DNA of 64,000 nt, from contig CBDDJS010000001.1 of assembly GCA_965229785.1 (NCBI GenBank), positions 4,588,001 through 4,652,000 on the forward strand, read 5' to 3'. Shown here piece by piece: positions 45,185-54,233 of this stretch. Source of the stretch: JAWPMT01 sp965229785 (lineage in GTDB: Bacteria; Bacteroidota; Bacteroidia; Cytophagales; Cyclobacteriaceae). Under the pieces are notes generated by a model. That model was not told the DNA's origin. It did no database searches and was given only the letters and a program-made list of their open reading frames with translations. A program made the position numbers and the translations under genes. The first letter of the stretch is position 1. Every line of letters starts with the position of its first letter.

Positions 45185-46498
45185 CTATTAGTAAAAATGC
45201 CAAAGGTCAAAAACACATTTTGCTTATTTTTCTATCTGGTGTCCATAGGTTTGGTCGCCCAGGACACCAGATTACTTTCGGGCACCATCTACGATGCCTC
45301 TACAGGAGAAGCATTACCTTTTGCTACAGTTAGTTTAAAAGGAACGTCAATTGGTACCGTCTCCAACTCACAGGGAATTTACAATTTCCGGATTCCCAAA
45401 AGATCAAATCACCCCTTAATTGCCAATTTCATTGGTTATGATCCGTTTGAGATCGCGCTGGCCGACATTAAAGGAAACCGACTCGACATCAAACTCAAAA
45501 GCTCCACCATTGAATTAAAAGAACTCGTCATAAGGCCTCTTTCGCCGGCGGATTATGTCAAACTGGCTGTTTCAAAGATTCCGGAGAACTATGCCAATGA
45601 GCCTTTCCAGACACAGGCCTACTATCGCGAGAAATTTGCTGAAAATGGCAACCCGCTGAAATACACGGAAGGTTTCTTTAAAAGTCACTACCCAAACTAC
45701 GTCCAGGGTGATTCTACCCAACACAGGCTTTTGCTTTACAATGAGGTGGATGATCCTGCGGAACTAGCTTTTATGCTGAGAAAGCGAAACAAGAAGGAAG
45801 CCAAAAAACGCAAAAAAGCTGAGAAGAAAGGCGAAGCCTATGAACCTGACGAGGGTGGCGAACTGATTCAGGCATCATTCGGGGGTCCGGCCGGTATCTT
45901 ATCCGATGACCCGGTAAGTTCGTCGGAAGACTATCTGGACACAACCAAACTTAAAAAATACAAATTCGAATACGCTGGTGCGGCCAGTTACCTTGGCCGT
46001 CAATTACTCATTGTGTCTTTTAAAAGTAAGGGCAAGGTGGATCATGTCAAATTACAAGGCAAGATCTTTTTCGACTATGATACGGACGCCATCGTAGCCA
46101 TAGAATCCTCCGGGAAGATCGTTGTTCCAGCATGGGCAAGACCCTTCCTTTTCGCATTTGGGCTGGCAATCAATGAACCCAGATTTAAACAGACGATCCG
46201 CTATCAATTGAAAGGTGATAAATGGTATCCTGAAAATTTCTTTACACAGGCAAACATAGGCCTGACCAAACGATACATGTTGGCAAAAAATGAGCGGTCG
46301 AATTTCGAATTCCAGCACTTGCTTTCTATCCATAAGCTGGACATCATAAACGCTCCCATTTTAAAAGAAAACCGTTTTGATCCCGATGAAGAAATGAAAG
46401 AACAGATCAAACCGGAAGATGGCCTTTCGTGGGAAAGTGTGAATACACTGGTTCCAGAGAGTATCGAAGAAAAGGCCACTGAAATTGAAGAAGAATAA
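45182..46498 (+). CDS. Carboxypeptidase-regulatory-domain protein, secreted or periplasmic
   Basis: The 438-residue protein starts with a signal peptide (FCLFFYLVSIGLVAQ-D) and a carboxypeptidase regulatory-like domain at about residues 30-115 (LLSGTIYDASTGEALPFATV, NFIGYDPFEI). The rest is unlike known enzymes and includes a very basic stretch at about 200-220 (RKRNKKEAKKRKKAEKKGE). A beta-rich C-terminal half follows (GKIFFDYDTDAIVAIESSGK). It may be a DUF5686/regulatory-domain outer-membrane or periplasmic protein. It is followed 18 bp later by an ABC ATPase gene, so it is probably the first gene of that operon. An ATG at 45197 is an alternative start. Confidence 0.8.
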   Translation: MLLVKMPKVKNTFCLFFYLVSIGLVAQDTRLLSGTIYDASTGEALPFATVSLKGTSIGTVSNSQGIYNFRIPKRSNHPLIANFIGYDPFEIALADIKGNRLDIKLKSSTIELKELVIRPLSPADYVKLAVSKIPENYANEPFQTQAYYREKFAENGNPLKYTEGFFKSHYPNYVQGDSTQHRLLLYNEVDDPAELAFMLRKRNKKEAKKRKKAEKKGEAYEPDEGGELIQASFGGPAGILSDDPVSSSEDYLDTTKLKKYKFEYAGAASYLGRQLLIVSFKSKGKVDHVKLQGKIFFDYDTDAIVAIESSGKIVVPAWARPFLFAFGLAINEPRFKQTIRYQLKGDKWYPENFFTQANIGLTKRYMLAKNERSNFEFQHLLSIHKLDIINAPILKENRFDPDEEMKEQIKPEDGLSWESVNTLVPESIEEKATEIEEE

Positions 46499-46516
46499 GT
46501 TAACCTCTAAAAAGAA

Positions 46517-47410
46517 ATGAAACTTTCCATTCAAAATCTATCAAAAACCTACGGCAACGGGGTACAGGCGCTTAAAGACGTCAATCTTGAAATCCCAGTG
46601 GGCATGTTTGGCCTACTCGGGCCCAATGGCGCCGGAAAATCATCTCTGATGCGAACCATCGCTACCCTGCAGGAGCCAGACACAGGTTCCATCACATTGG
46701 GTGAGTTGGATGTACTTAAACAAAAAGATGAAGTCCGTAAGATCCTGGGTTACTTGCCTCAGGAATTTGGCGTGTACCCTAAGGTATCGGCCGAAGTGTT
46801 GCTGGATCACCTGGCGGTTTTGAAAGGCATTTCTAATAAAAAGGAAAGAAGGGAGTTGGTTCACGCTTTATTGCACAAAACAAACCTTTGGCAAGCCAGA
46901 AGAAAGAACCTCGGGGGCTATTCCGGGGGTATGAAGCAAAGATTTGGGATTGCTCAGGCGTTGCTTTCTTCTCCTAAATTGATCATCGTGGATGAGCCTA
47001 CCGCTGGTCTTGACCCTGCAGAAAGAAACAGGTTTCTGAATCTTCTTAGTGAAATAGGAGAAAACACGGTAGTGATCCTCTCCACACACATCGTGGAAGA
47101 TGTGGTGGAATTGTGTACCAACATGGCCATCATCAATAAAGGCGAAGTATTATTAAAAGGTAATCCTCTGCAAACCATTGCTGATATCGAAGGCAAAGTC
47201 TGGAGTAAAACCATTAATAAATCGGAATTAGAGGATTATCGCAACAATTTCAATGTGATCTCTGATCGATTGATTGCTGGTAAACCTCAGATTCACGTGT
47301 TCTCTGATGAACAGCCTGATCCGTCATTCGAAAGTGTCGCTGCCGATCTGGAAGACGTTTACTTTTCTCAAATTTTCGCTAAGCAGGAAGCTGCTTTGTC
47401 TGCTGCTTAA
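46517..47410 (+). CDS. ABC transporter ATP-binding protein
   Basis: The 297-residue protein has Walker A GPNGAGKSS (residues 35-43), a Q-loop (GYLPQEFGVYP), the ABC signature YSGGMKQR (about residue 136), Walker B LIIVDEPTAGLDP (about residues 155-167) and the switch His in STHIVEDV. The C-terminal extension (about 225-297) resembles the ABC-2/CcmA type with an extra domain. It should drive the large permease encoded next, whose frame begins immediately after its stop. Gene order suggests a dedicated exporter or membrane-remodelling pump with the M1-peptidase fusion. Confidence 0.95.
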   Translation: MKLSIQNLSKTYGNGVQALKDVNLEIPVGMFGLLGPNGAGKSSLMRTIATLQEPDTGSITLGELDVLKQKDEVRKILGYLPQEFGVYPKVSAEVLLDHLAVLKGISNKKERRELVHALLHKTNLWQARRKNLGGYSGGMKQRFGIAQALLSSPKLIIVDEPTAGLDPAERNRFLNLLSEIGENTVVILSTHIVEDVVELCTNMAIINKGEVLLKGNPLQTIADIEGKVWSKTINKSELEDYRNNFNVISDRLIAGKPQIHVFSDEQPDPSFESVAADLEDVYFSQIFAKQEAALSAA

Positions 47411-47434
47411 TTGTCTACTATAACCTTGAATACT

Positions 47435-50400
47435 ATGTGGTATCAAATATTCAAATTCGAGTTAGAGTACAGAAAGAAGCGACCGGCAACCTACATCTAC
47501 TTTGGCATCTTGCTTATCATGGCCGCTGTGACCATGTCAACAGATGTCATTCAGATCGGTGGCGCTTCCGGGCTGGTTAAAGAAAACTCGCCAGCAACCG
47601 TGGCAACTATGATGGGGATCCTGACAGCTGCTATGGCCATGATCACGTCTGCGGTAATGGGCGTGAGCATCCTGCGTGATTTTGAACATGGAACGGAATC
47701 CATGATGTTCACTACACCCATCACTAAACTGGATTATCTTCTGGGACGATTTCTAGGTTCTTATTTAGTCGTTGTACTCATTTTCATGGGTGTCCCTTTC
47801 GGGTTTATGATTGGTGACATTATTCAGCAATTCAGCGAACCGGACAAAGTATTGCCGTTTAACTCGTGGACCTATTTTCATCCATTCCTCTATTTTGTGA
47901 TCCCTAACCTGTTTTTTACAGGAGTACTTTTCTTCTTCACGGGAGCACTATCACGTAAAATGCTGATCGTTTATGTTCAGTGGATGATCCTGTTTGTCTT
48001 TTATCAAATCGCACTGACATTGACCAGTGAAGTTGATAATCAAAACATTGCGGCTATCCTGGATCCATTTGCCCTCACAACGATTAACAATACAACCCAA
48101 TACTGGACAGTAGCGGAGCAAAACGCTCAGGTCATCCCTATCGAGGGAGTAGTACTGCAAAACCGCTTGTTATGGATTGGGGTAGGGATCATCTTTGCCA
48201 TTATCGGCTATTTCGCATTCAGTTTCAACGTGGTGAGAAATAGTTGGTTCAAAAAGAAAAATAAAGAAGCTGAAGATGTTTCCAACACGGCGATCGAGTT
48301 GCCAAAAGTTGGTCAAAACCTGGGGCTCGGGACTTATTTTCTACAAATCTGGACCCAGGCCAAATTCTACTTCTGGTTTGTCTTAAAAGGCATTCCTTTC
48401 CAGGCCATAGCCTTGTTTGGATTCGTTATTCTCATCATCAATTCATTCTTTATTGGTAGGGTTTTTGGAACTTATACGTACCCTACGACTTATCTCATAC
48501 TGCAATTGATACAGGGAGCCTTTTCGCTTTTCTTTATCATCATTGTCGTATTCTACTCTGGAGAATTGATCTGGCGAGAAAGAGATGTCAAGATCAACCT
48601 CATCCAGGATTCTCTTCCTTCACCTGATTTTGTCAGTTTGATCAGTAAGTTTCTGGGATTGATCCTGGTTTACGTTTCACTTACGATCCTGTTGATATTC
48701 TTTGGTGTAGTTGTGCAGGCATTCAAAGGTTTCTACGAATTCCGTTTGGACCTGTATTTCACAGCCATGTTTACCGAGACCTTCAGCTTTCTGGTGTTGT
48801 TCACACTGTTGGCTTTCTTTATTCAGGTGATGGTCAATAACAAATTCCTGGGACACGCGCTATTGATCTTGTTCTTCATTACCATGGGAGTTCTGGATTC
48901 ACTTGGTCTGGAACACAGCCTCTTCCAGTTTGGCAGCGCCAGCCTGGGTACGTACTCTGAAATGAATGGCTTTGGTCACTTTGTAACCGGATTCAGTTGG
49001 TTTGACCTTTACTGGTTGGCCTTCTCCATCTTCTTATTCGCGGTTTCAGTCATGTTCGCGGTACGTGGATCGGAAGCCGCCATGAAATGGCGTTGGAAAG
49101 TTGGTCTTTTGAGACTGCAGCGACCTCTGATCACCTTCGGGATCACCGCATTTATGGTATTTGGATTGTCTGGTTGCTACATCTATTACAATACCAATGT
49201 ATTGAATACATATGCCAACTCCGAGGAAATAGAAGCTTTCCAGGCTGACTATGAACGTACTTACAAAAAGTACGAACACGTACCCCAGCCAAAAGTCACC
49301 GACATGAATTTCCAGGTGGAGTTGTATCCGATGGATAGAAACTACAGCGTGGAAGGATACTACATACTGGTGAACATGGAAGATCATCCGATCGACAGTC
49401 TGCATATCCAATTGGATTTCAGTGACGATTATAAACACGAGTATTTGACCCTGGACAAGGAATCCTTGGTTGCCCTGAATGATGAAAAGTTCAAGTACCT
49501 GATTTATGATCTGGAAGAGCCACTTCAGCCGGGCGACTCTATGAAATTCAGTTTTAAACAAGAGTTTACCTCGTCCGGATTCAAAGAATCAGGTAGTAAT
49601 ACCGGTATCGTATTCAATGGTACCTTTCTGAATAATATTTCATTCCCCCAAATCGGGTACAATGCCGGGTCAGAACTGGCTTCTGACAATACTCGAAAAG
49701 ACAATGATCTGGAGCCGAAGGAACGCCTCCCACCCAGAAGTAACAAACGCGGTTTGAGCAGGAACTTCATTTCGGACGACAGTCATGGCATCAATTTCGA
49801 GATCATCATTGGCACTGAAAAAGATCAGACGGCCGTAGCTCCAGGATACCTACAACGCGAATGGATGGAGAATGATCGCAAATATTTCCATTACAAAATG
49901 GATAAGCCCATGCTTCCATTCTTCAATATCGTCTCTGCTCGATATGAAGTCATGCGGGATAAAACCACGATCAATATCGATTCGGCTACTACGCAGGATA
50001 TTAACCTCGAGATCTACTACCACGAAGGACATGAATACAATCTGGAAAGTATGATGAAGGGACTTAAAAACTCTTTCACTTACTTCTCTGAAAACTTCAG
50101 TCCGTATCAGTACCGCCAGATGCGTATTCTGGAATTCCCGAGATACAGTTCCTTTGCGCAATCCTTCGCGAACACAGTCCCATTCTCTGAGGCCATCGGC
50201 TTCATGTTGAAGATCGAAGAAGAGGATGATGTTGATGTCGCATATTTCGTCACTGCGCATGAGATCGCACACCAATGGTGGGCCCATCAGGTGATTGCCG
50301 CTGACGTACAGGGAAGTCAGGTATTGTCTGAAACTTTGTCACAATACTCCGCTTTAATGGTCATGAAGCATGAGTATCCGAGAGAGCACATGCAAGAGTT

Positions 50401-51049
50401 TCTGAAAGAAGAATTAAACCGATACCTGAGTGGAAGGAACAGTGAGCAGAAAAAGGAATTGCCTTTGGCATTAGCCGAAAATCAGCAGTACATCCACTAC
50501 GGTAAAGGAGCCAACATTATGTATGCGCTGCAGGACTACATCGGAGAGGACAGTGTGAATGCTGCCTTGAAAAGGTTGGCTACTGATTGGCAGGGGAGAC
50601 AAAATGGACGCTACCCCACCACGATTGATTTCATGGGATACATCCGGGCAGTAACTCCTGATAGTTTACAAAACCTGGTAACCGATATGTTTGAGAAGAT
50701 CGTACTCTTTGAAAATAAGACAGACGAATCTTACTACAATAAGGTGAGTGATGATGAATATGTCGTTACCATTGATCTGGATGTCAAGAAATTCGAGGCG
50801 GATAGTGTAGGCAATACCAATGAAGTAGCCCTCAGCGAATGGATTGATATCGGAATTTATACCGAAGATGAAGAAGGAGAAGAGAAACTCATCTATCTCA
50901 AGAAACACCTGATCTCAGATCAAGATACGAAGTTGGAGATCAAAGTAACGGAGAAGCCCGTTAAGGCTGGAATCGATCCTTTGAACATCCTCATCGACAG
51001 GAATCCGGACGATAATATAGAACCCTGTAGAGAAGAGTCCACGAGTTGA
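47435..51049 (+). CDS. ABC-2 type permease fused to M1-family aminopeptidase domain
   Basis: The protein of about 1204 residues has about twelve membrane helices in its N-terminal half (about 20-590; for example LLIMAAVTMSTDVIQIGGA, ALFGFVILIINSFFIGRVFG), then an extracytoplasmic region with an M1 gluzincin peptidase. Its zinc motif HEIAHQWW lies near residue 941, with a third-ligand Glu in VLSETLSQY about 20 residues later. The usual GAMEN substrate motif is not evident. It pairs with the ATPase encoded just upstream. Such fusions are known in Bacteroidota. A TTG at 47411 opens the frame immediately after the ATPase stop, but the first ATG at 47435 begins a better N-terminus and is used here. 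A terminator follows at 51103. Confidence 0.9.
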   Translation: MWYQIFKFELEYRKKRPATYIYFGILLIMAAVTMSTDVIQIGGASGLVKENSPATVATMMGILTAAMAMITSAVMGVSILRDFEHGTESMMFTTPITKLDYLLGRFLGSYLVVVLIFMGVPFGFMIGDIIQQFSEPDKVLPFNSWTYFHPFLYFVIPNLFFTGVLFFFTGALSRKMLIVYVQWMILFVFYQIALTLTSEVDNQNIAAILDPFALTTINNTTQYWTVAEQNAQVIPIEGVVLQNRLLWIGVGIIFAIIGYFAFSFNVVRNSWFKKKNKEAEDVSNTAIELPKVGQNLGLGTYFLQIWTQAKFYFWFVLKGIPFQAIALFGFVILIINSFFIGRVFGTYTYPTTYLILQLIQGAFSLFFIIIVVFYSGELIWRERDVKINLIQDSLPSPDFVSLISKFLGLILVYVSLTILLIFFGVVVQAFKGFYEFRLDLYFTAMFTETFSFLVLFTLLAFFIQVMVNNKFLGHALLILFFITMGVLDSLGLEHSLFQFGSASLGTYSEMNGFGHFVTGFSWFDLYWLAFSIFLFAVSVMFAVRGSEAAMKWRWKVGLLRLQRPLITFGITAFMVFGLSGCYIYYNTNVLNTYANSEEIEAFQADYERTYKKYEHVPQPKVTDMNFQVELYPMDRNYSVEGYYILVNMEDHPIDSLHIQLDFSDDYKHEYLTLDKESLVALNDEKFKYLIYDLEEPLQPGDSMKFSFKQEFTSSGFKESGSNTGIVFNGTFLNNISFPQIGYNAGSELASDNTRKDNDLEPKERLPPRSNKRGLSRNFISDDSHGINFEIIIGTEKDQTAVAPGYLQREWMENDRKYFHYKMDKPMLPFFNIVSARYEVMRDKTTINIDSATTQDINLEIYYHEGHEYNLESMMKGLKNSFTYFSENFSPYQYRQMRILEFPRYSSFAQSFANTVPFSEAIGFMLKIEEEDDVDVAYFVTAHEIAHQWWAHQVIAADVQGSQVLSETLSQYSALMVMKHEYPREHMQEFLKEELNRYLSGRNSEQKKELPLALAENQQYIHYGKGANIMYALQDYIGEDSVNAALKRLATDWQGRQNGRYPTTIDFMGYIRAVTPDSLQNLVTDMFEKIVLFENKTDESYYNKVSDDEYVVTIDLDVKKFEADSVGNTNEVALSEWIDIGIYTEDEEGEEKLIYLKKHLISDQDTKLEIKVTEKPVKAGIDPLNILIDRNPDDNIEPCREESTS

Positions 51050-51102
51050 CGACTTTAAAAATACAGGTCAAAAGTCTCTTTGTAATAAACACTACTCTAT
51101 CG

Positions 51103-51133
51103 AAAAGACTGGCGCCTCCGGCACCAGTCTTTT
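51103..51133. terminator. Bidirectional Rho-independent terminator
   Basis: AAAAGACTGG (51103-51112) pairs with CCAGTCTTTT (51124-51133), with an inner GCC/GGC after one mismatch. A T-run follows on the plus strand (to about 51139), and the A-run before the stem gives a T-run on the minus strand. It lies between two converging genes, the permease-peptidase and the thioredoxin/TPR gene, so it should serve both. Confidence 0.85.
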
Positions 51134-51166
51134 TCTTTTAACAAAACCGATTAGAAATTTAACGGG

Positions 51167-52057
51167 TCACTTATTGGTCTCGCTTAACTTCGCGATCTGT
51201 TCTGTTGCGTGTTCATTAAACCGGTCTAACAGTAATACACGCTCGTAATAATCCCTTGCCAAATCGATATCTCCACTTTCCGCCAGGGCTTCGGCATAAC
51301 TATCGTAGACGTTGTGTTCATGCGGAAAGAGTTTCGTATTAAGTTCAAATACTTTCAATGCTTCTTCCAGTTTCCCTGCTTCCATATACACGTACCCGAG
51401 CGTATTTAATTCTGATGACCGCTGAACATGATACCTCAACCCCCTGGCAAACTGATCAGTATTCCATTCTGGTCCCTCCTTTGATGCGAAATATTCCATC
51501 AGATAATTAGCTGCACGGTAGCTGGGAGTTGAAGGGAATCCCAGGGCTATTTGAGCGATATCCGTTTCAAGGTCGTTTACTGGTTCTTCTACGATTCTGG
51601 CAAATTCTTTTTTATTTCTCTCAAAAATGAAGGTCGGAACCCGATGAATCATTCGTCCATCTTCCTCTGCATTAGGGCCTTGTTTGTATTTACCCGTTTG
51701 GCCCAGGCCATATAGGCCAACAAATGTTAATTGGTCCAGTGACAAACCTGCTTTAGTCCAGGCGTGTACAAACTTGGGAACATAATTTTTACTATCCCCA
51801 CACCAGGTCCCCATGTAGATCGTAACTTTTGCATCTTTCAGATTTCTGGCCCATTTCGCCTTTTCATCTCGCAATTCAAACTTTTCAAAAGAAGCCGAAT
51901 ACCACGAAGCATAGGCGGGATCATTTTCTAAAATTTCCAGGGGAAAAGGACCTGCCAGGTGTTTTTGTCCACGACCATTTTCATAAAAATGTGCCTCCTG
52001 AGCAAGGACAGATGAACAAATGAGCAGTAAAGTAGTAAGCGGTAGTATGGTTCGCAT
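51167..52057 (-). CDS. Secreted thioredoxin-fold / TPR protein with WCGDS site
   Basis: The 296-residue protein has a signal peptide (LLLICSSVLAQ). A thioredoxin-like domain at about residues 60-165 has the site TWCGDSKNYVPKF, which keeps the first Cys but has Ser at the second position (CxxS), plus a cis-Pro motif HRVPTFIFE. A TPR region follows at about 205-290 (NTLGYVYMEAGKLEEALKVFELN). A CxxS site suggests a monothiol or binding role rather than a normal disulfide reductase. The gene lies downstream of the DUF4249 operon on the same strand but 87 bp away, so it may be separate. Confidence 0.85.
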   Translation of the reverse strand: MRTILPLTTLLLICSSVLAQEAHFYENGRGQKHLAGPFPLEILENDPAYASWYSASFEKFELRDEKAKWARNLKDAKVTIYMGTWCGDSKNYVPKFVHAWTKAGLSLDQLTFVGLYGLGQTGKYKQGPNAEEDGRMIHRVPTFIFERNKKEFARIVEEPVNDLETDIAQIALGFPSTPSYRAANYLMEYFASKEGPEWNTDQFARGLRYHVQRSSELNTLGYVYMEAGKLEEALKVFELNTKLFPHEHNVYDSYAEALAESGDIDLARDYYERVLLLDRFNEHATEQIAKLSETNK

Positions 52058-52144
52058 TTTTTGATTTCAAAGGTGAATCAACTACTTACAGTTCTGTGTT
52101 AATGACCTTCAAAACAAATGTTAATGGAACGTTATTCCATGAAA

Positions 52145-53212
52145 CTATCCGGCATCATTGAAACAAGTCTCATCATCGAATGGGAGCTCAAACAGTGCGG
52201 GAGCCCAGAAATCCTCACAAGTTGTCAAACAATCCAAAATGGGTATTCCCAACATTCCAGGAATACCCCCTCGATCAAAGCAAGTTCTTGCAAAGGATTG
52301 AGCATAAGCATGAAAATAGCCTAGTGCCGGGGCTGTATCACTATCTGTACTGATCACATTTCCTACAACCGGAGGAAAGGGTGGGTCAAATATGCCACCG
52401 TTTCTTTGTAACTGGGTTCGGGCCGACTCCCAATAAGCAAACGCTTCTAAGGACATGCTATTGACAAATAGTTCGGTCACATATCCTGCCCTGAAATCAA
52501 ATGGCACCACTACTCCCGACACACGGTAAACATCAGCGTTCACGCCAATATTGGTAGCTGTATTGATGTCTGATTCAATGAATGCTCTAAACTGCCAGCA
52601 ATTCAACGCTCCGGGTATACCAAAGCCACCTAAAAACTCATCGCAAAGGCCATAATCAACCAGTAATTCTGCCCATCCCTGCGATTCGATCCTCACATAA
52701 TGGTCATTATCCGTGTTTTCAAAATCCACAAAAACTTCGTGGGAATATTGTACTACAGGTGTCCCATCATCAAGTTCCCCCCGTGCTTCTCTCAATTCCA
52801 CCTGTGTATCAAAGATGGGAACGGGCTCCGGAATGGTTACTGCGTCTGAGGCATATGTTTTACCATTGGCCAATGTAATTTCTAGCTGGTATGACTGGCC
52901 GACCACACCCCTCAGGGCTCCAGGAACTGTTTCATATCTTCCTGGGAAAACTTCGTTCAGAAGGTGTATCTCGTTTAAGGCAACGTCCGTGATGGTTACC
53001 TGGGCATTCCTTCCCAGTGTGTTCTCGCCAACACCATCAAATGAACTGGTAGAAAGTGTCACCACATGAACACTATCCACATCATTGATCCAACCTTCAA
53101 CAACTAGTTGACCACCGCTAAAACTCTTCCCAAGGTCAATGGGTTCTGTACATTGCGTAAGTAGCAGGCCCAGCAAAGTGAGCAGTCTGACAGGTTTAGA
53201 GACAGAGGCCAT
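52145..53212 (-). CDS. DUF4249 domain lipoprotein (third of three tandem copies)
   Basis: The protein has about 355 residues with a lipoprotein signal ending at LLTQC. The DUF4249 body shows QLVVEGWINDVD, an FDPPFPPVVGN segment, a LGYFHAYAQSFA stretch and a Cys-rich end (CFDRGGIPG, LDCLTTC, ELPFD). The frame is open to 53269, but the Met cluster near 53212 begins the lipoprotein signal and is chosen; it overlaps the previous gene's end by about 17 bp. It is the last gene of the operon headed by the TonB receptor. DUF4249 proteins are thought to be surface lipoproteins that work with TonB receptors. Confidence 0.85.
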   Translation of the reverse strand: MASVSKPVRLLTLLGLLLTQCTEPIDLGKSFSGGQLVVEGWINDVDSVHVVTLSTSSFDGVGENTLGRNAQVTITDVALNEIHLLNEVFPGRYETVPGALRGVVGQSYQLEITLANGKTYASDAVTIPEPVPIFDTQVELREARGELDDGTPVVQYSHEVFVDFENTDNDHYVRIESQGWAELLVDYGLCDEFLGGFGIPGALNCWQFRAFIESDINTATNIGVNADVYRVSGVVVPFDFRAGYVTELFVNSMSLEAFAYWESARTQLQRNGGIFDPPFPPVVGNVISTDSDTAPALGYFHAYAQSFARTCFDRGGIPGMLGIPILDCLTTCEDFWAPALFELPFDDETCFNDAG

Positions 53213-54233
53213 CATCATCAAAAGGCAACTCAAAAACAGCTGGTGCATAAAAATCAGTACAGAGTACATTAGGCGGTAGGATTGGAATTTCGAAATTTCC
53301 AGGTATTCCTTCTCTGGAGAAGCAATGTCGGGTCATGGTTCGGGAATAAGCATGAAAATATCCTAGAACCACTTCTTCCGGATCATCTACATTTCGAATA
53401 TTCCCGACCACAGGCGCAAACGGCGGATCAAAAACTCCCCCTCCACGTCCAAGTTGACGTTGAGCGTCGCTCCAGAAGCCAAAAGCTTCTCTGGACATGG
53501 CATTAGCATAAATATCAATGATGTAATTCATCCTGGAATCCACTGGCACATTAGTAACCTCTATTTCATAAGTATCTCGGTTAATTCCTGTGTTTGTAGC
53601 CAAAGTGATCTCTCTATTAACGGGATCTCTAATCTGCCAGCAGCTCAAAGGGCCTGGAGCCACTAAATCATAATCAACACGAACATTTGCCCACCCTCTG
53701 GTTTCTATCCTCACAAAATGTTCGTCAGTAGTATTCGTTAGTTCCGTAAAAATGTCGTTTGAGTAAGACACAAAAGGTATTCTTTCATCGGTAAATCCTC
53801 GTCGCTCTATTGGTACATCACGTGTTTCACCGAATTGAACAGGCATTGGAATCGTGACAGATTCAGAGGCATAGGACCTCCCATCCTGAAGAAAAACATT
53901 AAGGGTATATGTTTCACCGGTTACTCCCCTAAGAGAATCTGACACAGTGGCATATAAACCAGGAAATACTTCATCTAACAATACAACATTACCCGAATTA
54001 TCAGCAATGGTCACCATGGCGCCGACTCCAAGTATATTTTCACCTACGCCATCCGGTGTACTGGTACCTAGCCGGATAAAAACGACTTCATCTACATCAT
54101 TGATCCATCCCTCAACCACTAGTTGGCTTTCTGCCTCCTCAATAGAATCAATGGTAATGGGTTCGACACATCCAAAAAGGACGAAAATGAAACCGTATAT
54201 AAACCTGCGGCTATTCACTAAAGATCGGGACAA
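53196..54233 (-). CDS. DUF4249 domain lipoprotein (second of three tandem copies)
   Basis: The 345-residue protein has a lipoprotein signal ending in VLFGC and the same body motifs as its neighbours: QLVVEGWINDVDEVVF, VFDPPFAPVVGNIRN, VVLGYFHAYSRTM, CFSREGIPG and ELPFD. It has fewer cysteines in its C-terminal part than the other two copies. Its start overlaps the end of the first copy by 16 bp, so the three are probably translated as one operon. They are clearly paralogous, most simply explained by tandem duplication. Confidence 0.9.
   Translation of the reverse strand: MSRSLVNSRRFIYGFIFVLFGCVEPITIDSIEEAESQLVVEGWINDVDEVVFIRLGTSTPDGVGENILGVGAMVTIADNSGNVVLLDEVFPGLYATVSDSLRGVTGETYTLNVFLQDGRSYASESVTIPMPVQFGETRDVPIERRGFTDERIPFVSYSNDIFTELTNTTDEHFVRIETRGWANVRVDYDLVAPGPLSCWQIRDPVNREITLATNTGINRDTYEIEVTNVPVDSRMNYIIDIYANAMSREAFGFWSDAQRQLGRGGGVFDPPFAPVVGNIRNVDDPEEVVLGYFHAYSRTMTRHCFSREGIPGNFEIPILPPNVLCTDFYAPAVFELPFDDDGLCL

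Noticed and set aside
49046..49561. 171-codon minus-strand frame opposite the permease-aminopeptidase gene
   Set aside because: It lies antisense to a well-supported coding region, its composition is unlike a normal protein and it has no neighbours to support it.
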